Shown here: one piece after another, positions 42,169 to 50,328 of the stretch
Numbering within the stretch: position 1 is the first letter of the stretch
How the letters are laid out: each line of letters begins with the position of its first letter
Source: UBA5066 sp046331465
GTDB taxonomy: Bacteria > Acidobacteriota > Thermoanaerobaculia > UBA5066
NCBI GenBank assembly: GCA_046331465.1
Contig: JAXLQV010000001.1
Coordinates: forward strand, 1,736,001-1,800,000
DNA: 64,000 nucleotides
Direction: 5' to 3'
Program-made: the position numbers and the translations under genes
Notes under the pieces: model-generated
What the model saw: only the letters and a program-made list of their open reading frames with translations
Told to the model about the DNA's origin: nothing
Database searches by the model: none

Positions 42169-42801
42169 CTACTTCGCGGCGGCCGGCCGGAGCTCGCTCG
42201 CGAGACGCCGGGCCGCGTCTTCGATCGCGCTCGTGAGGGCCTGGGACTGCATCGCCGCCGAGTCGGGGCGGTCCTGCCGCGGGCTGTCCCAGCGGCCGGT
42301 CCGCTGGAGCGTCGCGATCACCTTCCCGGCCGCGTCGAAGGCCGTCAGCTCCGGGACGCACTCGGCGCGGAAGAAGTAGACGGTGACCTCGACCGAGCTG
42401 GCGCCGCTCCCGCGGCGCTCGCGCTCCGTCGTGGGGGCGGCGCTGCAGCCGAGGAGGCGGACCGCGAGGTAGGCGTCGGCCGGGACGTCGCGGTGGAGCG
42501 CCTCGGTCCTCGCCGAGGCCTTCCCGAGGTCGGCGTACCTCACGCCCCGGTTGCGGGCGTCGACGACGTCGTACTGCTTCTCCTTCCCCAGCGCCCGCAG
42601 GAAGGCCTCCCCGAACCGCGCCGCCGGCGACGCCTCGCCCGCCTGGACGGCGACGGCCTTCACGCCGTCGGGGTACTCGACGGAGGCGAGCGCGAGCGTG
42701 CGGCCGGGGATCACCGTCCCCGTGGTGGCGCAGCCCGTCGCGAGGAGCGAGAGGAGGATCGGAGCGAGACCCGCGGGGAGGAAGGTCCGGCGTCGGCTCA
42801 T
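42169..42801 (-). CDS. Putative lipoprotein
   Basis: 210 aa. The N-terminus is a lipoprotein signal, hydrophobic LAPILLSLLATGC with the acylated Cys at residue 25. The mature protein is a mixed alpha/beta domain (GVKAVAVQAGEASPAARFGEAFLRALGKE; AYLAVRLLGC) reminiscent of curli-assembly or LpoB-like outer-membrane lipoproteins, but not clearly assignable. The ATG has no Shine-Dalgarno; GATAAT (42813-42808 on the minus strand) stands 6 bases upstream, so the mRNA is probably leaderless. Confidence 0.7.
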   Translation of the reverse strand: MSRRRTFLPAGLAPILLSLLATGCATTGTVIPGRTLALASVEYPDGVKAVAVQAGEASPAARFGEAFLRALGKEKQYDVVDARNRGVRYADLGKASARTEALHRDVPADAYLAVRLLGCSAAPTTERERRGSGASSVEVTVYFFRAECVPELTAFDAAGKVIATLQRTGRWDSPRQDRPDSAAMQSQALTSAIEDAARRLASELRPAAAK

Positions 42802-42840
42802 CCGCGCATTATCGACCCGGCCCGGGGGGAACGGCGCGCC

Positions 42841-42863
42841 GACGGAGACGGGCCGCCTCCGTC
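42841..42863 (-). terminator. Hairpin at the end of korB
   Basis: GACGGAG (42841-42847) pairs with CTCCGTC (42857-42863), overlapping the korB stop codon. No U tract follows, so termination is uncertain. Confidence 0.35.
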
Positions 42864-43902
42864 AGCGGTACCGGTCGAGGATCGCCGCGAGCGCCTCGCG
42901 AGACGGCCGGAGCCGTTCCTCCCCGAGCGTCGTGAGCGGCTCTTCGACCGTGTTGAGGATCCGCGCGAAGCTCGGCTTGGCCGGCTCGAGGTAAAGGATC
43001 CCGGTCAGGAACTCCTTCGCCTTGCGGCTCTCGTGGAGCGTCGCGAGGACCTTGTCCTTGTCGGTCGGGTCGTAGTCGCGGGCGACGGAGTGGAAGCGGA
43101 CGTGGCTCCCGTCGGGGAACGGGACGTCCTTCACCTCCCCGGGGGGGATCTCCGCGATCGTCTCGTCGAAGTAGGGGACGAAGCCGATCTCGTGGAGCGG
43201 CTCCTCGTGGTCCTTCGAGTACTTGTAGCTCTTCGTGGAGCCCTCGTGGTCGTTGAACGTGACGCAGGGGGAGATGACGTCGATGACGGCCGTGCCGCGG
43301 TGGGAGATCGCGGCCTGGAGGATCGCCTGGAGCTGCTTCATGTCGCCCGAGAAGGAGCGGGCCACGAAGCCGCAGCCGAGCTCGATCGAGAGGCCGCAGA
43401 TGTCGACCGGGAGGAGCTCGTTCGCGCCGCCCCCCTTGAGCGTCGAGCCGACGTCGGCCGTGGCCGAGAACTGCCCCTTCGTCAGGCCGTAGACGCCGTT
43501 GTTCTCGACGACGTAGATGAGCGGCATGTTCCGGCGGACGAGGTGGACGAACTGCCCGACGCCGATCGAGGCGGTGTCGCCGTCGCCGGAGACGCCGATC
43601 CCGACCAGCTCCGGGTTCGCGAGGAGGGCGCCGGTGGCGACGGAGGGCATCCGGCCGTGGACGGCGTTGAAGCCCCAGGCGCGGTTCAGGAAGTAGGCCG
43701 GCGTCTTGGAGGAGCAGCCGATCCCCGAGAACTTCGCGACGCGGTGGGGCTCGACTCCCATCTCCCAGAAGGCCGTGACGATCTGCTTCGTGATGACGTC
43801 GTGGCCGCAGCCGAGGCAGAGGGTCGACTTCCCCCCCTCGTAGTCGGCCTTCGTCAGGCCGGCGCGGTTCGTCTTCGGGGCGGCGGGCGAGGCCGTGCTC
43901 AT
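42862..43902 (-). CDS. korB: 2-oxoacid:ferredoxin oxidoreductase beta subunit
   Basis: 346 aa from ATG 43902 with AGGAGG upstream, overlapping the korA stop (ATGA). It binds thiamine diphosphate and one [4Fe-4S] cluster. TPP motif: GVSGDGDTASIGVGQFVHL...ENNGVYGLTKGQ. Likely cluster cysteines are in TLCLGCGHD, GIGCSSKTP and ISPCVTFN. With KorA it converts 2-oxoglutarate plus CoA to succinyl-CoA and reduced ferredoxin, or the reverse in reductive carboxylation. Substrate 2-oxoglutarate is inferred from the two-gene KorAB layout. Confidence 0.9.
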   Translation of the reverse strand: MSTASPAAPKTNRAGLTKADYEGGKSTLCLGCGHDVITKQIVTAFWEMGVEPHRVAKFSGIGCSSKTPAYFLNRAWGFNAVHGRMPSVATGALLANPELVGIGVSGDGDTASIGVGQFVHLVRRNMPLIYVVENNGVYGLTKGQFSATADVGSTLKGGGANELLPVDICGLSIELGCGFVARSFSGDMKQLQAILQAAISHRGTAVIDVISPCVTFNDHEGSTKSYKYSKDHEEPLHEIGFVPYFDETIAEIPPGEVKDVPFPDGSHVRFHSVARDYDPTDKDKVLATLHESRKAKEFLTGILYLEPAKPSFARILNTVEEPLTTLGEERLRPSREALAAILDRYR

Positions 43903-45740
43903 CGGGCACCTCCTGCGGCGCGCGCGCGGTGCGAGAGGACTCCCTCGACGACGGTCGTCGCGTCGAGCGGCAGGCCGTCGTACTGGAGGACGGAGACGAG
44001 GCGGGAGGCGAGCCCGGGCGCCTCGTCGCGGAGGAGCGTCGCGAGCTGCGCGTCGCGGTTCTGCTCGACGACGTAGACGACCTCGTGCCTCGCGATCCAC
44101 TCCTTCGCCTCGGGAGCGAGCGGGAGGGCGCGGAGCCTCAGGTAGTCGAGCGGGAGCCCGTGGTCGCGCTCCAGCCGGTCGCGCGCCTCGGCCGTGCCGT
44201 AGTGCGACGTGCCGAAGGCGAGGAGCCCGGCGGTCGCGCTCGCGCGGTCCTCGAGGACGGGCCGCGGGACGAGCGAGCGGGCCGTCTCCTCCTTGCGGGC
44301 GAGGCGGTCGACGTTCGCGACGTAGTGGTGCGGCTTCTCCGAGTAGGCCGCGTTCTCGTTGTGCCCGGACCCGCGCGTGAAGTAGGCCGCGCGCGGGTGG
44401 GGCGTGCCGGGGAGGGTCCGCCACGGGATGCCGTCGCCGTCGAGGTCCCTGTAGCGCCCCCAGGTCTCCTTCAGCCGCTCGACCCCCTCGGCGTCGAGGA
44501 CCTTGCCGCGGTCGAACGGCGCGTCGGGGTAGGGGAAGGGCTCGGACATCCAGTTGTTCATCCCGAGGTCGAGGTCGGAGAGGACGAAGACGGGCGTCTG
44601 GAGCCTCTCCGCGAGGTCGAACGCCTCCTGCGCCATCGAGAAGCACTCCTCCGGCGAGGAGGGGAAGAGGACCGGGTGCTTCCCGTCGCCGTGCGAGTTC
44701 GTCCGGCAGAGGAGGACGTCGCCCTGCATCGTCCGGGTCGGGAGGCCGGTCGACGGGCCGACGCGCTGCACGTCGAAGATCACGGCGGGCACCTCGACGT
44801 AGTAGGCGAGCCCGATGAACTCCGACATGAGGGAGATGCCGGGCCCCGAGGTCGCGGTGAAGGCGCGGGCGCCGGCCCAGCCGGCGCCGACGACCATCCC
44901 GATCGAGGCGATCTCGTCCTCGGCCTGGACGATCGCGGCGGCGCCCCGGCCGGTCGCCGGGTCGACCCGGTGCTCGGCGCAGAGGTCGATGAACGTCTCG
45001 CAGAGCGACGAGGACGGGGTGATCGGGTACCAGGTGCAGACGGTCGCGCCGCCGAAGAGGCACCCGAGCGCCGCGGCGGCGTTGCCGTCGATGATGATCT
45101 TCCCGGCCGTCGCGTCCATCCGCTCGACGCGGTGCGGGAGCTTTTCCGGGAACGCCGCCGCCGAGTGGTCGAGGCCGGCGCGGAGCGCCGCGAGGTTCAG
45201 GTCGATCGCCTTCGCCTTCCCGCCGAGCTGCTTCCGGAGCGACGCCTCGATCTCGGCCGGGTCGATCCCCATCAGGTCGGAGAGGACGCCGACGTAGACC
45301 ATGTTCACGAGGAGCCGGCGGAGCTTCGCCTGCTCGGGAGGGAGCGGGAGCTTCGCGGCGAGCTCGCCGAACGGGACGGGGTAGAGCCGCAGGTCGTCGC
45401 GCAGCTTCTCGACGGCGAGCTTCTTCTCGTAGACGACGCACGTGCCGGGGGCGGCGGCGAGGGCGTCCTCGGCTGCCGTCTCCGGGTTCATCAGGACGAG
45501 GACGTCGAGCTCGCGCTTGCGCCCGATGTAGCCGTGGCGGCTCGCCCGGATCGTGAACCAGGTCGGGAGCCCCTGGATGTTCGAGGGGAAGAGGTTCTTC
45601 CCCGAGACGGGGACTCCCATCCGGAAGATCGACCGGAGGAGGACGCTGTTCGCCGTCTGGGAGCCGGAGCCGTTCGCGGTCGCGACCTGGAGCGAGAAGT
45701 CGTTCACCGTGACGGCGGCGGGCGCGTTTACGCTGGACAT
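43899..45740 (-). CDS. korA: 2-oxoacid:ferredoxin oxidoreductase alpha subunit (gamma-alpha fusion)
   Basis: 613 aa. Residues about 1-190 are the gamma domain (TANSVLLRSIFRMGVPVSGK, NIQGLPTWFTIRAS). Residues about 210-613 are the alpha domain with the substrate-site motif CTWYPITPSSSLCETF and ATSGPGISLMSEFIGLAYY, QRVGPSTGLPTRTMQGD. This N-terminal gamma fusion is typical of KorA in aerobic and facultative bacteria. It provides ferredoxin reduction that could feed the transhydrogenase at 8504-14554. The ribosome site AAGGAG is 12 bases from the ATG, rather far. No ferredoxin gene adjoins. Confidence 0.92.
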   Translation of the reverse strand: MSSVNAPAAVTVNDFSLQVATANGSGSQTANSVLLRSIFRMGVPVSGKNLFPSNIQGLPTWFTIRASRHGYIGRKRELDVLVLMNPETAAEDALAAAPGTCVVYEKKLAVEKLRDDLRLYPVPFGELAAKLPLPPEQAKLRRLLVNMVYVGVLSDLMGIDPAEIEASLRKQLGGKAKAIDLNLAALRAGLDHSAAAFPEKLPHRVERMDATAGKIIIDGNAAAALGCLFGGATVCTWYPITPSSSLCETFIDLCAEHRVDPATGRGAAAIVQAEDEIASIGMVVGAGWAGARAFTATSGPGISLMSEFIGLAYYVEVPAVIFDVQRVGPSTGLPTRTMQGDVLLCRTNSHGDGKHPVLFPSSPEECFSMAQEAFDLAERLQTPVFVLSDLDLGMNNWMSEPFPYPDAPFDRGKVLDAEGVERLKETWGRYRDLDGDGIPWRTLPGTPHPRAAYFTRGSGHNENAAYSEKPHHYVANVDRLARKEETARSLVPRPVLEDRASATAGLLAFGTSHYGTAEARDRLERDHGLPLDYLRLRALPLAPEAKEWIARHEVVYVVEQNRDAQLATLLRDEAPGLASRLVSVLQYDGLPLDATTVVEGVLSHRARAAGGAR

Positions 45741-45859
45741 CCGGATGCAGCTCCTTCCGTGCCGCTCGGCGGGGTGCGCGCCAAAACGGGTAAACCTACA
45801 ATGGTAGCCGCAAACAGCGCGACGCGGTTCGGCCCGTGCGGAACGCGCCGGGAGGAGAG

Positions 45860-46321
45860 ATGGCCGACGTCCCCGCTCGAATCGCGACAGTCCCCGTCCC
45901 GGTCGTCCTCGGTCTCGCGGACGGGGCCCAGGTCGACGCCACGCTCCGCCTCGTGGCGGAGGGAGACCCGCCGAAGCCGGTCCCCGTGGAGAGCCTGCTC
46001 GCCGGGCCGCGCGCCTTCTTCGCCGTGGCGCTCGCCGGCGGCGGGAGCGCCCTCGTGGCCCGGAGCTCCGTCGTGACCGTCGAGATGGCGCCGGACGCGC
46101 CGGGAGCGCCCTCGCCGGGGGAGGCGGACGCGGGGATCGACATCGTGACCTTCCACCTCGACAACGGACGCACCGTCAGCGGCGTCCTGCACGTCCTCCC
46201 GGAGCAGGCCGACCAGCGGATGTCGGACATCTTCAATTCCCCCGGCGGCTGGGTCGTCGCCGGGCTCGGGGACCGGATCGTCCTCGTGAACAAGGCGCGC
46301 ATCGCGCGCGTCTCCTTCTGA
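45860..46321 (+). CDS. Unknown protein, partner of the PilT-like gene
   Basis: 153 aa from ATG 45860, with GGAGGAGAG directly upstream. There is no signal peptide or membrane segment. Two beta-rich halves are visible: VPVVLGLADGAQVDATLRLV, and IDIVTFHLDNGRTVSGVL followed by MSDIFNSPGGWVVAGL and DRIVLVNKARIARVSF. The second half recalls small cytosolic beta domains with an SDxLN...LVNK pattern. A -10-like TACAAT lies at 45797-45802. It is 11 bases from the degenerate PilT gene, so they are probably one operon. Function unknown. Confidence 0.65.
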   Translation: MADVPARIATVPVPVVLGLADGAQVDATLRLVAEGDPPKPVPVESLLAGPRAFFAVALAGGGSALVARSSVVTVEMAPDAPGAPSPGEADAGIDIVTFHLDNGRTVSGVLHVLPEQADQRMSDIFNSPGGWVVAGLGDRIVLVNKARIARVSF

Positions 46322-46332
46322 GGGGCCGGAGC

Positions 46333-47907
46333 GTGGCGTCGAAGGTCGCGGGCCTCGTCCGGAACTTCCTCCAGACCGACGGCGACGCGCTCTACCTCGT
46401 CGCCGGCGAGAAGATCTTCGTCACCCGCGGGACGACGAAGGCGGTGGCCGGCCGCGAGATCGTGAGCGAGGAGCTCTTCCGGGCCGTCGTCGACGAGCTC
46501 GTCCCCGGCGTCCCGGCTGCGACGCTCGCGCAGAAACGCAGCCGCCTGCCCTACGTCGCCGGGGCGGGGCTCCCGCCCGTCGAGATCCACTTCGCGATCG
46601 TCGGCGGCGCGCCGGCGCTCATGATCGTCCGTCCCGGCCGCGGGCCGGGAGGCGAGGCGCCGAGGACGCCGACGCCGGCGCCGCGCCCGCCCGAGGTGCT
46701 CGAGGCGCCCCCTTCGATCGTCGACGTCGGGCCCGCGCCGGCGGGGCTCGCCGCCGAGCCGCCGCGGCGGCCCTCGGCGTCGATGCCGCAGAGGCCCCCG
46801 GGCCTCCTCGCGCCGCTCCTCGCTCTCGCCCGGGAGCGGGGCGCCTCGGACCTCGTCTTCTCGCCGGCCGAGCACCCCCTCTTCCGGATCCACGGGAGCC
46901 TCGTCCCGGCCGGCTCGGCGCCTCCCGGGAACGCCGAGGCCGAGGAGCTCCTGGCGCGGAAGGCCCCGCCGCACGTGGCGAGGACCTTCGCGCGCGCCGG
47001 CCACGCCCGCTTCGTCGTCGACGTGGAAGGGGCCGGCCGCTGCCTCTTCCGCGCCTCCCGGGAGCGGAGCGGGACAGTGCTGACGGTCCGTCTCCTCGCC
47101 CCAGAGGCGCCGCGGCTCGAGGAGCTCGGCCTGCCCGACGCGATCGCCCGCCTCGCCGGTCCCGCGCCCGGTCTCCTCCTCGTCGCGGGCGCGCCGGGCT
47201 CGGGCCGGACGACGGTCCTCGCGGCGCTCGCCGCCCACGCGGCGCAGGCGCGGGGCGAGCGCGTCGTGACGGTGGAGGACCCGGTCGAGGTCGGCATCCC
47301 GCACGGGCGCGGGAGCGTGAGCCAGCGGGAGGTCGGCCCCGACGTCCCGTCCGTGCGGGCGGGGCTGAAGGCGGCCCTCGACGAGGACGCCGAGGTCGTC
47401 CTCGCGGGCGCCGTCCCCGACGCCGCCTCGGCGGCGCTCGTCGTCGAGCTCGCCGCGAGCGGGCGGCTCGTCCTCGCGCCCGCCCCGGCCCCCTCGCTCA
47501 CCCTCGCGCTGCAGTGGCTCGACGCGATGCTCCCCGAGGGGCGGCGCGTCGAGCTCCGCACCCTCCTGGCGGCGACGTTCCGCGGCGGCCTCGCGCTCGC
47601 GCTCTGCCGCGGCCGGAAGGGGGGGCGCGTCGTGGCGGCGGAGTCGCTCCACCCCGGGAGCCTCGCCGCCGAGATGATCCTCAGCGGCGGCCTCGCGGTC
47701 CTCCCCGAGCAGCTGCGCGACTCGTCGGGCTACGTCGCGCTGAACGCGAGCCTCGCCGGGCTCGTCGCCTCGGAGCGTGTCGAGGCGCGCGAGGCGCTCC
47801 TCCGGTCGCTCGACCGGCCCGCGCTTCTCTCCCGCCTCCGCGAGGACGGGGCGATGCTCCCGCCGGAGTTCGCGAGCGGCCTTCCGCCGGGGGTGCACGC
47901 CCCCTGA
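46333..47907 (+). CDS. Degenerate PilT/GspE-family ATPase-like protein
   Basis: 524 aa from GTG 46333. Residues about 1-110 resemble an N-terminal DUF-like domain. A Pro-rich linker (about 110-160) leads to a PilT/PilU-type secretion ATPase domain: LLALARERGASDLVFSP, VTVEDPVEVGI, SVSQREVGPD. Catalytic positions are altered. The Walker A is GAPGSGRTT (Arg for Lys), the Walker B region is LAGAVPD where PilT has a glutamate (VGEMRD), and the His-box HTSSA is replaced by APAPS. It is therefore probably not an active retraction motor but a structural or regulatory relative. No other pilus genes are nearby. Confidence 0.75.
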   Translation: MASKVAGLVRNFLQTDGDALYLVAGEKIFVTRGTTKAVAGREIVSEELFRAVVDELVPGVPAATLAQKRSRLPYVAGAGLPPVEIHFAIVGGAPALMIVRPGRGPGGEAPRTPTPAPRPPEVLEAPPSIVDVGPAPAGLAAEPPRRPSASMPQRPPGLLAPLLALARERGASDLVFSPAEHPLFRIHGSLVPAGSAPPGNAEAEELLARKAPPHVARTFARAGHARFVVDVEGAGRCLFRASRERSGTVLTVRLLAPEAPRLEELGLPDAIARLAGPAPGLLLVAGAPGSGRTTVLAALAAHAAQARGERVVTVEDPVEVGIPHGRGSVSQREVGPDVPSVRAGLKAALDEDAEVVLAGAVPDAASAALVVELAASGRLVLAPAPAPSLTLALQWLDAMLPEGRRVELRTLLAATFRGGLALALCRGRKGGRVVAAESLHPGSLAAEMILSGGLAVLPEQLRDSSGYVALNASLAGLVASERVEAREALLRSLDRPALLSRLREDGAMLPPEFASGLPPGVHAP

Positions 47908-47954
47908 GACCCGCGCGCGCGGGGGTATCCTTGACGGCGGGAGGTCACGCGAAG

Positions 47955-48992
47955 ATGGCGCAGAAGAAACCGAAGAAGCCGGCCCCGAAGGCGCCGGCGG
48001 GAAAGAAGGCCGCCGCCGCGAAGGCCGCGCCGGCGCCCGCGAAGAAGAAGCCGGCCCGCCCGGCCGCGAAGGCCAAGGCCCCCGCGAGGAAGGCTCCCGC
48101 CGTCGACCCGTTCGGCGAGAAGGCGCTCGTCGCGACGTTCACCGAGCTGATCCGCCGCGCCGCGACGACGATGCCGCCGGACGTCCTCGACGCCCTCGCG
48201 GCCGCCCGCGACCGGGAGGCCGAGGGGTCGATCGCCCGCGAGACGCTCGGGGTCCTCCTCGACAACTCGAAGCTCGCCGAGGCGACGTCGCGCCCCGTCT
48301 GCCAGGACACCGGCATGCCGCTCTTCGAGGTCGCCGCCCCGCGCGGCGTCTCGATCCTCGCCGTCGAGAAGGCCGCGGCGAAGGCCACCGGCATCGCGAC
48401 GGCGAAGGGCTACCTCCGTCCGAACTCGGTCGACACGCTCTCGGGGAAGAACACCGGGAACGAGCCGGGGCGCGGGATGCCGATCGTCCACGTCCACGAG
48501 CACGCGAAGGGCGGGCTGAAGGCTCAGCTCATCCTCAAGGGGGGCGGCTGCGAGAACGTCGGCGCGACGTACACGCTCCCGAACGCCGAGCTCGGCGCGG
48601 ACCGCGACCTCGAGGGGGTCAAGCGGATCGTCCTCGACGCGGTCTTCCAGGCGCAGGGGAAGGGGTGCGCCCCCGGCATCCTGGGCGTCTGCATGGGCGG
48701 AGACCGGGCGAGCGGCATGGCCGAGGCCAAGAAGCAGCTCTTCCGCAAGCTCGCCGACCGGAGCCCGGAACCGGCCCTCGCCGCGGCGGAAGCGGAGCTC
48801 CTCGAGAAGGGGAACATGCTCGGCATCGGGCCGATGGGGTACGGCGGGGGGACGACGCTCCTCGGCGTGAAGATGGCGCACCTCGCGCGCCTCCCCGCGT
48901 CGTACTTCGTCTCCGTGAGCTACATGTGCTGGGCCACGCGGCGGGCCTCCGTCGAGGTCTCGCCCTCCGGAAAGGCGGTGTACGCGCAATGA
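47955..48992 (+). CDS. fumA: Class I fumarate hydratase, alpha subunit
   Basis: 345 aa from ATG 47955, with GGGAGG upstream. Fe-S-dependent fumarase interconverts fumarate and malate. The three cluster cysteines are visible in RPVCQDTGMP, GGGCENVGA and LGVCMGGDR. The rest matches two-subunit enzymes (YLRPNSVDTLSGKNTGNE; IGPMGYGGGTTLLGVK). The first 48 residues are an Ala/Lys/Pro-rich tail (KKPKKPAPKAPAGKKAA) absent from typical fumarases. The beta subunit start overlaps its stop (ATGA). Confidence 0.92.
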   Translation: MAQKKPKKPAPKAPAGKKAAAAKAAPAPAKKKPARPAAKAKAPARKAPAVDPFGEKALVATFTELIRRAATTMPPDVLDALAAARDREAEGSIARETLGVLLDNSKLAEATSRPVCQDTGMPLFEVAAPRGVSILAVEKAAAKATGIATAKGYLRPNSVDTLSGKNTGNEPGRGMPIVHVHEHAKGGLKAQLILKGGGCENVGATYTLPNAELGADRDLEGVKRIVLDAVFQAQGKGCAPGILGVCMGGDRASGMAEAKKQLFRKLADRSPEPALAAAEAELLEKGNMLGIGPMGYGGGTTLLGVKMAHLARLPASYFVSVSYMCWATRRASVEVSPSGKAVYAQ

Positions 48993-49594
48993 GCGAGGCG
49001 AGGAAGCTGACGACGCCCCTCACCCCCGAGGTCGTCCGTTCCCTGAAGCGGGGCGACGCCGTCGAGGTCTCGGGTCTCATGGTCACGGGCCGCGACGCCC
49101 TCCACAAGCTCTGGACGAAGACGTGGCCGGAGTACCCGGACCTCGACCTCAGGGGCTCGATCCTCTACCACTGCGGGCCCGTCATGCGGAAGGAGAAGGA
49201 CGGCTCCTGGAGCGTCCTCGCCGCCGGCCCCACGACCTCGATCCGCGAGGAGCCCTACCAGGCCGCCGTCATCGGGAAGTACGGCTTCGGCGGCGTCGTC
49301 GGCAAGGGGGGCATGGGCCTGAAGACGCTCGCCGGCCTCAAGGAGCACGGCGCCGTCTACCTACACGCCCACGGCGGCGCGGCCCAGGTCCTCGCGCAGC
49401 GGGTCGTCCGCGTCCTGGGGGTCAAGCACCTCGAGGAGCTCGGCGTCCCCGAGGCGATGTGGATCTACGAGGTGAAGGACTTCCCCCTCATCGTCACGAT
49501 GGACGCGCACGGCGCCTCGCTCCACGAGGACGTGAAGAAGCGCTCGAAGGACGTCCTCGACGAGCTCCTCGGGAGGAAGAAGCCGGCCGCCTGA
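48989..49594 (+). CDS. fumB: Class I fumarate hydratase, beta subunit
   Basis: 201 aa, coupled to the alpha subunit by ATGA overlap. It corresponds to the C-terminal domain of single-chain FumA. Family segments: LRGSILYHCGPVM, AAGPTTSIREEPY, GGVVGKGGM (with the active-site KGGM-type loop) and VPEAMWIYEVKDFPLIVTMDAHG. Together with the alpha subunit it forms the fumarase of the TCA cycle whose other steps here are Kgd and KorAB. The symbol refers to the beta subunit of the two-subunit enzyme, not E. coli FumB. Confidence 0.9.
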   Translation: MSEARKLTTPLTPEVVRSLKRGDAVEVSGLMVTGRDALHKLWTKTWPEYPDLDLRGSILYHCGPVMRKEKDGSWSVLAAGPTTSIREEPYQAAVIGKYGFGGVVGKGGMGLKTLAGLKEHGAVYLHAHGGAAQVLAQRVVRVLGVKHLEELGVPEAMWIYEVKDFPLIVTMDAHGASLHEDVKKRSKDVLDELLGRKKPAA

Positions 49595-50328
49595 TGCGGA
49601 TCGTCTCCCTCTGCCCGTCGACGACCGAGAGCCTCTTCGCCCTCGGCCTCGGCGGGCACCTCGTGGGGGTGACGCGCTACTGCGTCCACCCCCGCGAGGC
49701 TCTCCAGGGGATCCCGCGCGTCGGCGGGACGAAGAACCCCGACCTCGCCGCGATCGCGGCGCTCGAGCCGGACCTCGTCCTCTGCAACGCCGAGGAAAAC
49801 CGGGAGGCCGACGTCGCCGAGCTCTCGAGGCTCCACCGCGTCGAGCTGAGCCACCCGAGGCGCGTCGCCGACGTTCCCCCGATGCTCCGGCGGCTCGGCG
49901 CGCTGACCGGGACCGGCGAGGCGGCGGAAGGATTGGCTCGCGACGTCGAGGAGCGGCTCGCCGCGGCGCGGGCGGCGCGGCCCGTCCGCTTCGCCTACCT
50001 CGTCTGGAAGGGCCCGTTCATGGCGGCCTCGGCGGGCACCTACATCTCCGACCTCCTCGCGACGTTCGGCGGCGTCAACGTCTTCCCGGCCGAGGCCGGC
50101 GACTGGCCGCGGACCGACGAGGCGGCCGTTCGGGAGCTCGCCCCGGAGCTCCTCGTCCTCCCCGACGAGCCGTACCGCTTCACGGGGGCCGACCGGGAGC
50201 AGTGGCGGGGCGTCCTCCCCTCCGCGCGCGTCGCGCTCGTCTCCGGCGAGGACTTCTGCTGGCACGGCGTCCGGACGCTGCAGGGCCTCGCGGCCGCCGA
50301 GAGGCTCCTGTGGGGGAGCGGGGAATGA
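49594..50328 (+). CDS. BtuF-like periplasmic-binding-fold protein without signal peptide
   Basis: 244 aa; the ATG overlaps the fumarase stop (TGATG). The fold is that of class III binding proteins for cobalamin or iron-siderophore (RIVSLCPSTTESLFALGLG, VGGTKNPDLAAIAALEPDLVL, YISDLLATFGGVNVF, LAPELLVLPDEPYRF). No signal peptide or lipobox precedes the fold, so the protein looks cytoplasmic, and no ABC permease or ATPase adjoins. It may be a soluble ligand-binding protein, or the real start may be missed, but the upstream frame lies within fumB. Ligand unknown. Confidence 0.75.
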   Translation: MRIVSLCPSTTESLFALGLGGHLVGVTRYCVHPREALQGIPRVGGTKNPDLAAIAALEPDLVLCNAEENREADVAELSRLHRVELSHPRRVADVPPMLRRLGALTGTGEAAEGLARDVEERLAAARAARPVRFAYLVWKGPFMAASAGTYISDLLATFGGVNVFPAEAGDWPRTDEAAVRELAPELLVLPDEPYRFTGADREQWRGVLPSARVALVSGEDFCWHGVRTLQGLAAAERLLWGSGE

